A stretch of 64,000 nt of DNA from positions 62,001-126,000 of the forward strand of contig NZ_JAURYQ010000023.1 in the NCBI RefSeq assembly GCF_030653815.1, given 5' to 3'. Every line of letters starts with the position of its first letter. The stretch's first letter is position 1. The notes under the pieces are model-generated. The model was not told where the DNA came from, searched no databases, and was given only the letters and a program-made list of their open reading frames with translations. This DNA comes from Rhodoferax sp. Lineage in GTDB: Bacteria; Pseudomonadota; Gammaproteobacteria; Burkholderiales; Burkholderiaceae_C. A program made the translations under genes and the position numbers. Shown piece after piece: positions 20,528 to 28,950 of the stretch.

Positions 20528-21483
20528 AGCAACCACCCGACCAGCGACATCACCAAGGTGGTGGTGGCCAAGCCCAACACGGTGGACACCGTCATGCTGG
20601 CCGTGATCAGGTCTTGAGCGACCTCATAACGCTGGGCAAACATGTACACGTTGGCCCCCATCGGCAGCGACGCCGTGACGATCATCACGGCCAACGGCAA
20701 ACCGCTTATGCCTGAAACCAGACCCATGACTGCCACCAGGCACGGTAGTGCCAGATTTTTTAGCAGGCTGATCCCCAGTGCGTTTTTCAGGTGCGGCCCC
20801 ACCTGCACCTGCGTCAGTGTCACACCCACCAGCACCAAAGCGATCGGGCCGAAGGCGCTGCCGAGCAGTTGCAGGGGCTTGTCGACCACCTCGGGAAGAA
20901 CCAGACCAGTCTGGGCAAACAGCAGACCCACCATGATGGGCAAGGGGACCGGGTGAATGATGCCGTTCTTGACAGCCGCCAGCACAGTGAGCGCCATGGG
21001 CCGTTGCCTACCCTGCCCGGCCGCGCGCTCATCGCGGGCGGCCACCAGTTCGAGCACCACGGTGGCCAGCGTCAGCAGTACCAACGCATGGACAGAAATC
21101 AGGGTAAAGAGCGTGACCAGACCGGCTTGACCATAGGCCAGACCGATCAACGGAATGCCAATCATCACCGTGTTGCCGAAGGTAACCCCCAGTGCCACGA
21201 CCGCAGCGCGTCGGCTCCAGCCCTGCCACGCCAGCATGCCGGCAAACAACAGCAGCGCGGCCAGGAAGTACATGGCCACCGGCTTGAAGTTGATCTGCTC
21301 CACACGCACCGTGCTCATGGTGCGAAACAGCAGCGCTGGCGTAAGCACCATGAACACCAGGTTGGACAGATCCTTGATGGCCTCGCCCCTGATCCAGCCG
21401 GCGCGGCCCGCAATGAAACCGATGGCGATCAGGAAAACGACTGGGACAAGGGCAGAGAAAACCGGGTTGTTCAAGGCAGGCAA
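20524..21483 (-). CDS. AEC-family transporter (auxin efflux carrier type)
   Basis: A 319-residue inner-membrane protein with about ten hydrophobic segments in two five-helix halves. [20 protein letters not shown] at the N-terminus, [15 protein letters not shown] in the first crossover helix and the closing [19 protein letters not shown] are typical of bacterial AEC permeases such as MdcF-like malonate or malate carriers. The substrate cannot be read. Monocistronic or at most loosely linked to its neighbours. Confidence 0.9.
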   Translation of the reverse strand: MPALNNPVFSALVPVVFLIAIGFIAGRAGWIRGEAIKDLSNLVFMVLTPALLFRTMSTVRVEQINFKPVAMYFLAALLLFAGMLAWQGWSRRAAVVALGVTFGNTVMIGIPLIGLAYGQAGLVTLFTLISVHALVLLTLATVVLELVAARDERAAGQGRQRPMALTVLAAVKNGIIHPVPLPIMVGLLFAQTGLVLPEVVDKPLQLLGSAFGPIALVLVGVTLTQVQVGPHLKNALGISLLKNLALPCLVAVMGLVSGISGLPLAVMIVTASLPMGANVYMFAQRYEVAQDLITASMTVSTVLGLATTTLVMSLVGWLL

Positions 21484-21522
21484 TCAGGTGGAAAACGCCC
21501 GATTGTCCCTGATAGTCGGCCG

Positions 21523-21546
21523 AAAAAAATGGGGCGCAAAGCCCCA
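21523..21546 (-). terminator. Rho-independent terminator after the DUF3149 gene
   Basis: On the minus strand TGGGGC-TTTGC-GCCCCA is followed by seven T. It lies 19 bp behind the stop of the small gene at 21565-21708. Confidence 0.85.
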
Positions 21547-21564
21547 GGTCTGAGTGGCGGCTTG

Positions 21565-21708
21565 TTATTTGCCAGCGTTCTTGGCGCTTTCTGCCATTTT
21601 GGACTTCAACACGCCGTAGGCCAAGCCCAGGCCGACGATGATGACGGCGATCACCACAATGCTCATGATGCCATAGTCGGTAGAAAAAAGGTCTTGCAGC
21701 GCTTTCAT
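21565..21708 (-). CDS. DUF3149 small membrane protein
   Basis: 47 residues: MKALQDLFSTDYGIMS, one transmembrane helix (IVVIAVIIVGLGLAYGVL), then a short Lys-rich tail ending AKNAGK. This is the layout of DUF3149 proteins of betaproteobacteria, whose function is unknown. An AAGGA Shine-Dalgarno lies just before the ATG, and a clear terminator follows, which supports a real independent gene. Confidence 0.85.
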   Translation of the reverse strand: MKALQDLFSTDYGIMSIVVIAVIIVGLGLAYGVLKSKMAESAKNAGK

Positions 21709-21841
21709 GGGGTGTCCTTAAAAATTTCGATCATTGGCAAAAAATAACAGCGAACGTACTATGCAATGGCACGGGCGATTCAAATCTGACCTATATCAAA
21801 TTTCTAGAAAATAAGTCTACCCAAATGCGCGGCAGCCAGGT

Positions 21842-22372
21842 TCACGCCGCAGTGTTGTGGGTCTGAGCCGCCGTGGCACAGTCGGCGCAGACTCCGCGCA
21901 CAGCCAGGTCCAGGCTCAGACCCTGGTAGCCCAGCACCTTGAGCGCCTGCAAGGCATTTTGCGCCGCCACTTCCAGGTCGAGCGCATTGCCCTGCAGCGC
22001 CCCTTGCAAGGGCTGGTCGCGGTGACAACTCTGGCACTCGAAATGCGGCAGGGCGTGCACGCTGGCGGGCATGGCCTGGTAACGCCGCACCCGATGCACA
22101 TCGACCCGGCACAACAGCAGGCCCACTTGCGTCAGGCGGTCAATCAGGCGGTACAGCGTGACACGGTCGAGTGCGCTGCCAACCTCACCCGGCCCATCTG
22201 CCACCGGATCATGTTGCAAGGCACTTTGCAGTTGGGCGTGGGTGTAACTGGTGTCCGGATGCGCCAGCAGCCAGCCCAACACCCGCCGCGCAGCACCAGT
22301 GCGGCGCAAGCCGTGGGCTGACAGCAGGGCATCGATCGGGTCGACAGGCAGTGAAGAAGGCGCGGCAGGCAT
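21842..22372 (-). CDS. zur: Fur-family zinc uptake regulator (Zur-like)
   Basis: 176 residues. The N-terminal winged helix (GLRRTGAARRVLGWLLAHPD, VTLYRLIDRLTQVGLL) is followed by a metal-binding dimer domain with HFECQSCH and a final CADC, the two CxxC pairs of the structural zinc site. It is divergent from znuCBA and shares a 116-bp regulatory gap, which is the main reason for calling it Zur rather than Fur. Expected to repress zinc import when zinc is plentiful and perhaps itself. Confidence 0.85.
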   Translation of the reverse strand: MPAAPSSLPVDPIDALLSAHGLRRTGAARRVLGWLLAHPDTSYTHAQLQSALQHDPVADGPGEVGSALDRVTLYRLIDRLTQVGLLLCRVDVHRVRRYQAMPASVHALPHFECQSCHRDQPLQGALQGNALDLEVAAQNALQALKVLGYQGLSLDLAVRGVCADCATAAQTHNTAA

Positions 22373-22416
22373 GGGTATGGGTTTGTTGGCTATGCGTTTT
22401 TCAAGGAAAAATTTAT

Positions 22417-22457
22417 TGCAATTGAGTTGCGATAAACTCTAGTGCAATTCAGTTGCA
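22417..22457. promoter_or_regulatory. Paired Zur-type operators
   Basis: Two 15-bp inverted repeats, TGCAATTGAGTTGCG (22417-22431) and TGCAATTCAGTTGCA (22443-22457), both TGCAA-N5-TTGCA with one mismatch in the first. Their centres are 26 bp apart. They lie between zur and the znu genes, so both directions can be controlled together. Confidence 0.7.
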
Positions 22458-22488
22458 TTATTACCGAAATTCACTTTTTTATCGTTTC

Positions 22489-22713
22489 ATGAATACATCG
22501 CCACCACCCAGTCGAAGCGTCGACGCTGCCCCTGTGGGGTCGACGTCAGTCGACCATGGCGGACACCACCACCATCACCCTGTCGCCAAACGCGCCCGGC
22601 GCTTGAGCGTGCTGGCCTGGCCGGCCTGGCGCCGGATCGCGGCGGTGCTGCCATTGGTGCTGGCGCTTTGGCTGGCGGCGGGATGGGCCAATATGGGGGC
22701 GAACCCATGGTAA
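22489..22713 (+). CDS. His-rich small membrane protein upstream of znuC
   Basis: 74 residues: a short N-terminal segment with HGGHHHHH (about residues 24-31), a basic patch (KRARR), then one hydrophobic helix (AVLPLVLALWLAAGW). The gene starts 31 bp after the Zur-type operators and overlaps znuC by 7 bp, so it is the first gene of the zinc import operon. The His cluster suggests zinc binding on the cytoplasmic face. I do not recognise a named family; function is inference from context. Confidence 0.65.
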   Translation: MNTSPPPSRSVDAAPVGSTSVDHGGHHHHHPVAKRARRLSVLAWPAWRRIAAVLPLVLALWLAAGWANMGANPW

Positions 22714-23444
22714 AGATTGACAACCTGACGGTGAGCTACCGCCAGCACCCGGCCCTGCACCACATCAGCGGCCAGTTTGCCACCGGCTCCCTGAGCGCCA
22801 TCATTGGCCCCAATGGCTCGGGCAAAAGCACGCTGCTCAAGAGCATCATGGGGCTACTCAAGCTTTCGGGCGGACGCGTGCAGGTGGACACGCCGTGCGA
22901 GCGCATCGCCTACCTGCCGCAAATGACCGAGATCGACCGCAGCTTTCCCATGCCGGTGCGCGACTGTGTGCTGCTGGGCTGCTGGAGCGTCCTGGGCGCA
23001 TGGGGCGGTGTCAGCGCCGACCTGCTGGCACGGGCCGATGCCGCCATTCACCAGGTCGGACTCGAGGGCTTTGAGGAACGCACGGTGGGCTCGCTGTCGA
23101 GCGGCCAGTTTCAGCGCGTGCTATTTGCCCGTTTGCTGGTTCAGGACGCTGATTTGATCTTGCTCGATGAACCCTTCAACGCGATGGACTCGCGCACCAC
23201 GGCTGCACTGCTGGACCTCATCAAACTGTGGCACGACGAGGGCCGCACCGTGATTGCCGTGCTGCACGACGACGCGCAGGTCAGCGCCCACTTTGGCCAG
23301 ACGGTGCTGCTGGCACGCGAACTGGTAGCCTGGGGCGACACCGCAGCAGTGCTGACCGACACCAACCTGCGGCGCGCCCGCACCCTGGCCGAAGCCTGGG
23401 ACGATAGCGCCGACATTTGCCACACCGACGAGGCCACTGCATGA
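22707..23444 (+). CDS. znuC: Zinc/manganese ABC transporter ATP-binding protein ZnuC-like
   Basis: 245 residues with Walker A GPNGSGKST, signature LSSGQFQR, Walker B LILLDEPF and the switch His in VLHDD. ATGGTAA overlaps the previous stop. The metal-family type (PQMTEIDRSFP region) and the znuB/znuA neighbours assign it to the Mn/Zn/Fe (ZnuABC/MntABC) import group. It powers uptake across the inner membrane. Confidence 0.94.
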   Translation: MVKIDNLTVSYRQHPALHHISGQFATGSLSAIIGPNGSGKSTLLKSIMGLLKLSGGRVQVDTPCERIAYLPQMTEIDRSFPMPVRDCVLLGCWSVLGAWGGVSADLLARADAAIHQVGLEGFEERTVGSLSSGQFQRVLFARLLVQDADLILLDEPFNAMDSRTTAALLDLIKLWHDEGRTVIAVLHDDAQVSAHFGQTVLLARELVAWGDTAAVLTDTNLRRARTLAEAWDDSADICHTDEATA

Positions 23445-24328
23445 TGGCGCTGTGGGACTGGGTGGTCGGCCCGTTTGCCGAGTTTGCCTTCATGCGCCGC
23501 GCGCTGGTGGCCACGTTGGCACTGGCCGTGAGCGCGGCCCCGCTGGGCGTCTTTTTGACGCTGCGGCGCATGAGCCTGCTGGGCGACGCCATCAGCCACG
23601 CGGTGTTGCCCGGTGTCGCCATCAGCTTCATGTTTTTTGGCCTGTCGCTGACCGCCATGGCCGCCGGTGGCGTGATCTCAGGGCTCCTGGCGGCCGGCCT
23701 GGCCGGCTTCATCAGCCGCTTCACCACCCTGAAGGAAGATGCCAGCCTGGCCGCCATTTACCTGGTGGCGCTGGCGCTGGGGGTGACGCTGTTGTCGCGC
23801 CAGGGCACCCAGCTTGACCTGCTGCACATTTTATTTGGCAGTGCGCTGGGGGTGGATGGCGCCGGGCTGCTGCTGGTGGTGAGCGTGGCCAGTGTCAGTC
23901 TGATCGCCCTGGCGGCGCTGTACCGCGGCCTGGTGCTGGAGAGTTTTGACCCGGTGTTTCTGGCCGCTGCCGCCGGGCGCGGTTGGGGCCGCCGCAGCTG
24001 GATCTGGCAGCAGGCGTTTTTGATGCTGGTGGTGATCAACCTGGTGGCCGGTTTCCAGACCCTGGGCACCCTGATGGCCGTGGGCCTGATGATGCTGCCT
24101 GCGGTATCTGCCCGGCTCTGGCACGACACCCTGAGCGCACAGTTGGTCAACGCCAGTGGTCAAGCGGCTTTGGCGGGCAGTTGTGGGCTGTTGCTGTCCT
24201 ACCACCTCGACACCCCAAGCGGGCCCACCATCATCGGCTGTGCCGGCGTGCTGTATGGCATGTCCCTGGCCGTGGCGCCCGGCGGCTGGCTGCCCCAAGT
24301 CCTCAAGCGCCCACACCGGGTGGGTTGA
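23441..24328 (+). CDS. znuB: Zinc ABC transporter permease ZnuB-like
   Basis: 295 residues, eight to nine hydrophobic segments. The ABC-3 family signature is clear: LRRMSLLGDAISHAVLPGVAISF near residues 42-64, then LFGSALGVD and GFQTLGTLMAVGLMMLPAVSARLW. The ATG overlaps the znuC stop (ATGA). It forms the membrane channel for metal delivered by ZnuA. Confidence 0.94.
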   Translation: MMALWDWVVGPFAEFAFMRRALVATLALAVSAAPLGVFLTLRRMSLLGDAISHAVLPGVAISFMFFGLSLTAMAAGGVISGLLAAGLAGFISRFTTLKEDASLAAIYLVALALGVTLLSRQGTQLDLLHILFGSALGVDGAGLLLVVSVASVSLIALAALYRGLVLESFDPVFLAAAAGRGWGRRSWIWQQAFLMLVVINLVAGFQTLGTLMAVGLMMLPAVSARLWHDTLSAQLVNASGQAALAGSCGLLLSYHLDTPSGPTIIGCAGVLYGMSLAVAPGGWLPQVLKRPHRVG

Positions 24329-24333
24329 ATTTC

Positions 24334-25254
24334 ATGAAGCGCACTATGCTTAAATTTCTCGCCCTGTCAACACTCTCCCTGAGTGGCTTGCTCCCTTTGC
24401 CGACCGTGGCCGCCGAGCCGATTCCCGTGGTCGCCTCCTTCAGCATCCTGGGAGACCTGGTGCGGGTGGTGGGCGGCGAACGGGTGCAAGTCACGACCCT
24501 GGTCGGGCCCGATGCCGATGCCCACAGCTTCGAGCCCAAACCCGCCGACGCCCGCGCCGTTCTGAAAGCGCGCCTGTTTGTCATCAACGGACTCAACTTT
24601 GAACCCTGGGCCGAAAAACTGGCCAAATCGGCCGCTTACCAAGGCGCCACGGTGGTGGCCTCGCGCGGCGTCAAGCCGCTGCAGAGGGAGGAAGCCGGCC
24701 ATGGCCACGGCCACGGCCATCAGGATGCCGATCCGCACGCCTGGCAAAACCCCCAGAATGTGGTGCTGTATGTTCAGAACATCGCGGCCGGCTTGGCCAA
24801 ATTGGACCCGGCGGGTGCCAGCAGTTACCAGACCAATGCGGCGCGTTATGCGGCACTGTTGAAAGACTTCGATGCCCAAGCCAGGGCGCAATTTGCCGCT
24901 GTGCCCGAAGCCAAACGCAAAGTCATCACCTCACACGATGCCTTTGGCTACTTTGCGGCGCATTACCAGATCAAGTTTTTGGCCCCGGAAGGCGTCAACG
25001 CCGACGCCACACCCAGCGCCAAGCATGTGGCCGGTCTGATCCGCCAGATAAAGCGCGAAAAAATCAAAGCGGTTTTTGTTGAAAACATGAGCAACCCCAA
25101 GCTGATCGCGCAACTCAGCAAGGACGCAGACGCCACGCTGGGGGGCACGCTGTACTCCGATGCGCTCTCCGGCCCGAACGAACCAGGCTCAAGCTACCTC
25201 AAGATGATGCAGCACAACGTGACGCAACTGCTGGCCGGCATGCGCCTGAATTAG
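24334..25254 (+). CDS. znuA: Zinc-binding periplasmic protein ZnuA-like
   Basis: 306 residues with a signal peptide (about 1-27, cleaved after VAA). The cluster A-I receptor fold is shown by VVASFSILGDLVRVVGG, the metal His in DAHSFEPKPAD, the His-rich loop HGHGHGHQDADPHAW, and SHDAFGYFA. The His-rich loop favours zinc over manganese. It delivers the metal to ZnuB. Its end overlaps the convergent AhpD-like gene by 4 bp. Confidence 0.95.
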   Translation: MKRTMLKFLALSTLSLSGLLPLPTVAAEPIPVVASFSILGDLVRVVGGERVQVTTLVGPDADAHSFEPKPADARAVLKARLFVINGLNFEPWAEKLAKSAAYQGATVVASRGVKPLQREEAGHGHGHGHQDADPHAWQNPQNVVLYVQNIAAGLAKLDPAGASSYQTNAARYAALLKDFDAQARAQFAAVPEAKRKVITSHDAFGYFAAHYQIKFLAPEGVNADATPSAKHVAGLIRQIKREKIKAVFVENMSNPKLIAQLSKDADATLGGTLYSDALSGPNEPGSSYLKMMQHNVTQLLAGMRLN

Positions 25255-25616
25255 GCGACGGGCGGCGGCGCCGCCGGCGCCATCGCGTCCCAAGCCGCCA
25301 AAGCCTCGGCCACCAGCATCAGGCCGGGGCCGCCGCCCATGTAGACACAGACCGCCAACGCCTCTTCGAGTTCGCCGCGGGTACAACCCAGCCGGTGCAA
25401 GGCCTTGACGTGAAACGCAATGCAGCCAGCGCAGTGCTGCGTGATACCGATGGCCAGCGCAATCAGCTCCTTGTGCTTGGCGCTCACCAGTCCCTCGGCC
25501 ATCGAGGCCTTGGCCAATTGCGCAAACCCCTGCATGGCGTCGCCTTGCGACTTACGAAACGGCCCCAGGTTCTCATTGATGTTTTTCATCAGGCCAATCG
25601 AATCAAACGTGCTCAT
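25251..25616 (-). CDS. Carboxymuconolactone decarboxylase/AhpD-family protein
   Basis: 121 residues. The HCAGCIAFH stretch holds the redox CxxC and following His of AhpD-like alkylhydroperoxidase proteins, and GCTRGELEEALAV is the matching helix. Such proteins reduce peroxides or regenerate peroxiredoxins, but many have unknown substrates. The downstream gene on the same strand starts nearby but belongs to the preceding unit; no operon partner is certain. Confidence 0.85.
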   Translation of the reverse strand: MSTFDSIGLMKNINENLGPFRKSQGDAMQGFAQLAKASMAEGLVSAKHKELIALAIGITQHCAGCIAFHVKALHRLGCTRGELEEALAVCVYMGGGPGLMLVAEALAAWDAMAPAAPPPVA

Positions 25617-25637
25617 AAAGCTCCTTGCTTTTAAAAA

Positions 25638-26363
25638 TCAGCCGAATTTGGCAAATAACTTGCTGTACGGGCCTTTCAGCTTGCCAGTGGCTTCCTTGAT
25701 GGCTGCCAGGTCCTGATTCAACAGGGCCGCCTCCAAGTTCACCACCGACTGGCCCACGGCCTTGAGAAGTCCGGCGAACTCGACGTTTTGCTTCAGTTCG
25801 GCCGTGGCCTGCGCTTCAAGCTGTTTGGCCAGATAACTCAGGGCGCCCGCCTGCGCGGTCAACAGCAGCATGCCTTTAGGCTGGGCCAGCGTCTCGTTGC
25901 CATGCATCATGATGACTTCCATCTGGCTGTGGTAGGCGTTCATGTGGTCGCTGAACACGACCACATTGTTGCGCTGGCGCATGTCGGCCATGATGTCGCG
26001 CACCCGCTCCAGCGTGTTGTGGGCGTCGCCGAGTTGTCCGGCGCTGACTTCTTTCAGGGCCTGTTCGTAGACCTTGCTGGCTTGCGTCACGGAGGCGGCA
26101 AAAGCCGGGTCGCGGTCGTAGGGTGCGGCCGGTTTGGCACCCACCTGGCTACTCAGTTTGTTCCAGGCCTGCTGCGCCTGCACCAGCGCCTGCTGTGCCT
26201 CTTCCTGCGATTTGCCGTTGGTCTTGTACAAGGCCATGCGGTACGGCGCGTTGGCCGCCTGCATGAGGTCGGTCACCGGGTCAGCGGCGTAGGCGAATGC
26301 GCCAAAAGACAGGGACAGGACCAAACTGATGGCCTTCAGACTGTGGCTGACTCGTGTTGACAT
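25638..26363 (-). CDS. Periplasmic helical protein of unknown function
   Basis: 241 residues with a signal peptide (SLVLSLSFGAFAYAA, cleavage after about residue 26). The mature part is rich in Ala, Gln and Glu and predicted almost fully helical, like a four-helix bundle, but it lacks the CxxCH of cytochrome c-prime. It also contains HMNAYHSQMEVIMMHGNE, a His/Met-rich helix. It lies between the AhpD-like gene and the PhnD-type transporter on the same strand. I do not recognise the family. Confidence 0.6.
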   Translation of the reverse strand: MSTRVSHSLKAISLVLSLSFGAFAYAADPVTDLMQAANAPYRMALYKTNGKSQEEAQQALVQAQQAWNKLSSQVGAKPAAPYDRDPAFAASVTQASKVYEQALKEVSAGQLGDAHNTLERVRDIMADMRQRNNVVVFSDHMNAYHSQMEVIMMHGNETLAQPKGMLLLTAQAGALSYLAKQLEAQATAELKQNVEFAGLLKAVGQSVVNLEAALLNQDLAAIKEATGKLKGPYSKLFAKFG

Positions 26364-26465
26364 GATGAAAATCCTTGAGGTGTGATGGATGCCCACAGTG
26401 TGTGAGCGTCAGGTCAAGCTTACATAAGTGATGTCGAAAGTATTGTAAAGACACACGGCGGCGCG

Positions 26466-27269
26466 TTAACGCTGCATCAACCAGCGGCAGAAATAACTCA
26501 GGCCGTCGACCAGCGCCACCAGTGCCATCATGGCGATCAGCACCGTGCTGGTTTCCATCATCTGGAACAGGCCCATGTGAAAGCCCAGCATCTGCCCCAG
26601 GCCGCCGGCGCCCACCACCCCCAGCACGGCGGCGGCGCGGATGTTGTTTTCCCAGCGGTACAGCGTGTAACTCAGCAACTGCGGCACAGCCTGCGGAAAA
26701 TCGGCATACCAAAACACCTGACTCTTGCGGATGCCGCGCACGCGCAGCGCATCGGCTGGGCCGCTCGGCTGATTCTCGAAACTCTCGGCAAACAGGCGGC
26801 CCAGCACACCTGTGGTGTGCAGCGCCAGTGCCAGTGTGCCGGCCAGCGGCCCCAGGCCGGCCGAGATCAGCAGCAGCGCCGCCCACACCAGTTCGGGAAT
26901 GCTGCGCAGCGCATTGAGCAGCAGCCGGGTGGGCTCGCGCCAGCGCGCCGCATCACCGGCATGGGTTTTGGCGGCAGGCAGGGCCAGCGCCAAACCCGCC
27001 ACGGCGGCCAGCGCCGTGCCCAGTGCCGACATGGCCAGCGTTTCCAGGCTGGCCCAGAACACTTTGTGCAAAAACGCCGGGGCGGTTTGCGGCACCAGCA
27101 GCTCGCTGACAAAACGCCCCATCGAGGCCAGCGCCTCCATCGACAAGAACTTGCCCCATTTCAGATCCAGCGACATGAAACTGGCCAGTACCAAGGCCAG
27201 CAGCCCGAGGTTGAGCCAGCAGGCGCGGCAACGCCAGTGCCACAGCGGGGGCGGACGCTTCGGGCTCAT
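26466..27269 (-). CDS. PhnE-type ABC transporter permease, second copy
   Basis: 267 residues, about six membrane segments, with the EAA-type loop LLNALRSIPELVWAALLL and VVGAGGLGQMLGFHMGLFQM near the end, as in PhnE permeases. The ATG at 27269 overlaps the end of the first permease by 4 bp. Last gene of a four-gene importer operon (binding protein, ATPase, two permeases). Substrate proposed as selenate or another selenium oxyanion from the neighbouring selenoneine genes; phosphonate or phosphite cannot be excluded. Confidence 0.85.
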   Translation of the reverse strand: MSPKRPPPLWHWRCRACWLNLGLLALVLASFMSLDLKWGKFLSMEALASMGRFVSELLVPQTAPAFLHKVFWASLETLAMSALGTALAAVAGLALALPAAKTHAGDAARWREPTRLLLNALRSIPELVWAALLLISAGLGPLAGTLALALHTTGVLGRLFAESFENQPSGPADALRVRGIRKSQVFWYADFPQAVPQLLSYTLYRWENNIRAAAVLGVVGAGGLGQMLGFHMGLFQMMETSTVLIAMMALVALVDGLSYFCRWLMQR

Positions 27270-28102
27270 GCCAGCGAATTCCGCAGCAGGCCACTGACCC
27301 GGTCGGCCAGCCAGACCAGCGCCATGAACACCAGCAGCATGGTGGCGACCTCGCTGCCATTGAACATCTTCATCGAGGCGTCCATCTGCTGCCCCAATCC
27401 GCCAGCCCCGACAAAGCCCAGCACGGCCGAGGAGCGAATCGCGCATTCCCAGCGGTAAACCGTGTAGCTTGTGAGTTCGGTCGCACTTTGCGGCAGCAAG
27501 CCATAGAAAAAAGCCTGCAGCCGGCCGCTGCCATTGCGCAGCAGGTTTTGCGCGGGCTGCGCGTCGCTGGACTCCAGAATCTCGGCGTAGACCTTGCCCA
27601 GCATGCCGGCATAGGTGAGCGCAATCGCCAGCACGCCCGAGGTCGGCCCCAGCCCCACCACGCGCACAAAAATGAGCGCCCAGATCAGCTCGGGCACACT
27701 GCGCAGCACCATCAGCAGCCAGCGCACCGCCTGGCGCACCACGGCGGGCACCAGGGCCATGCGGCCCGACAAGGCCGAAATCGACAGCGGCCGCGCCGCG
27801 ATCAGCGCCAGCGGAATGGCCCAGCCCAGCGCCAGCACGATGCCCGCCGTGGCGATGGCCACGGTGCGCCAGGTTTCGCGCGCCACCAGCAGCAAAAATT
27901 CGGGCTCGAGCTTGGGCGGAAAAAAGTCCCCCAAAAAGCCCAGCGTGGGGCGCAGGCTCTCGGGGCTCAACAGGGTCCAGGGTTTGAACTCGGCCAGCAC
28001 CAGCAGCGGCCAGGCCACCACGGCCGTGGCCAGCAGCGCGAACAGCCGGCCGATCCAGGCCGGGTCGCGCCGCGTGGCAGGCGGGGATGACAGGGTTGGC
28101 AT
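27266..28102 (-). CDS. PhnE-type ABC transporter permease, first copy
   Basis: 278 residues, about six membrane segments. The cytoplasmic loop VLRSVPELIWALIFVRVVGLGP and the closing GFVGAGGLGQQMDASMKMF are family hallmarks. It is paralogous to the next gene but clearly diverged, so the channel is probably a heterodimer. It starts 1 bp after the ATPase stop. Confidence 0.85.
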   Translation of the reverse strand: MPTLSSPPATRRDPAWIGRLFALLATAVVAWPLLVLAEFKPWTLLSPESLRPTLGFLGDFFPPKLEPEFLLLVARETWRTVAIATAGIVLALGWAIPLALIAARPLSISALSGRMALVPAVVRQAVRWLLMVLRSVPELIWALIFVRVVGLGPTSGVLAIALTYAGMLGKVYAEILESSDAQPAQNLLRNGSGRLQAFFYGLLPQSATELTSYTVYRWECAIRSSAVLGFVGAGGLGQQMDASMKMFNGSEVATMLLVFMALVWLADRVSGLLRNSLA

Positions 28103-28103
28103 C

Positions 28104-28934
28104 TCAACGGCAGGTCAGCGTCACGGCCGGTGTGCTGGCCAGAGACAGGTCAGGCAACGGTGGCACCCCAGTCAGTTCGTCCAGGTGGCGTGCATACAGA
28201 TCGGTCAGACGCTCGGGGGTGACCTCAACGGTTGGCAGGTCAAACACCACCTCGCCGTCGCGCAGTCCCACGATGCGCGGGAAGTGCTGCAGCGCCATAT
28301 CGACATGATGCAAGGTAGCGACCAGGGTGGCCTGCTGCTCACGCGCCACCGCGGTGATCGACGCACAGGCCTGGCGCGCGCGCTCGGGGTCCAGCGCCGA
28401 CAGCGGCTCATCCACCAGCAGCAGGCGCGCATGAGCCACCGCCAGCCGCGCCAAGCCCACACGCTGGCGCTCACCACCCGAGAGCCGGTCGACCCGCTCG
28501 AACAATTTGTCGGCCAAATCGAACCGCGCCAGCGCGGTTTCGGCCAGGTCGATGTGACGCGGGTAGAGCAAATTGCCCAGGCTTTGCCACAAGCCCATAC
28601 CCGGCAGCAGGCCGGCCAACACCGCGGTGATGACCCGCTGCCGGGCCGGTAACGGTGGCACCTGCGGCGCCAGGCACAGTTGGCCGCGCAGGCGCTGCAG
28701 GTCTGCCGTGCGCAGCGCCCAGGGGTCACGCCCATCGAGCAGCAACTGGCCGCGGGTGGGTTTGAGGGCGCAGGCCATCAGGTGCAGCAGCGTGGTTTTG
28801 CCCGCCCCCGACGGCCCGATGATGGCCATCTGCTCGCCTTGCGCCAGCGCCAGGTCAATCGCCTTGAGCGCCGGGGCAACTGTTGCTTGCGCTGACGGAT
28901 GCTGCGCCGAGCAGGCTTGCAGGGCTATTTGCAT
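28104..28934 (-). CDS. PhnC-type ABC transporter ATPase
   Basis: 276 residues with Walker A GPSGAGKTTLLHLM, Q-loop LAPQVPPLP, signature LSGGERQRVGLARL, Walker B LLLVDEPLSALD and switch HHVDMAL. The segment about a hundred residues in, VLAGLLPGMGLWQSL, resembles PhnC. The ATG at 28934 is chosen because it starts the conserved domain and lies 16 bp after phnD-like. Energises the importer. Confidence 0.88.
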   Translation of the reverse strand: MQIALQACSAQHPSAQATVAPALKAIDLALAQGEQMAIIGPSGAGKTTLLHLMACALKPTRGQLLLDGRDPWALRTADLQRLRGQLCLAPQVPPLPARQRVITAVLAGLLPGMGLWQSLGNLLYPRHIDLAETALARFDLADKLFERVDRLSGGERQRVGLARLAVAHARLLLVDEPLSALDPERARQACASITAVAREQQATLVATLHHVDMALQHFPRIVGLRDGEVVFDLPTVEVTPERLTDLYARHLDELTGVPPLPDLSLASTPAVTLTCR

Positions 28935-28950
28935 GGCAAAAAACCGCCGA

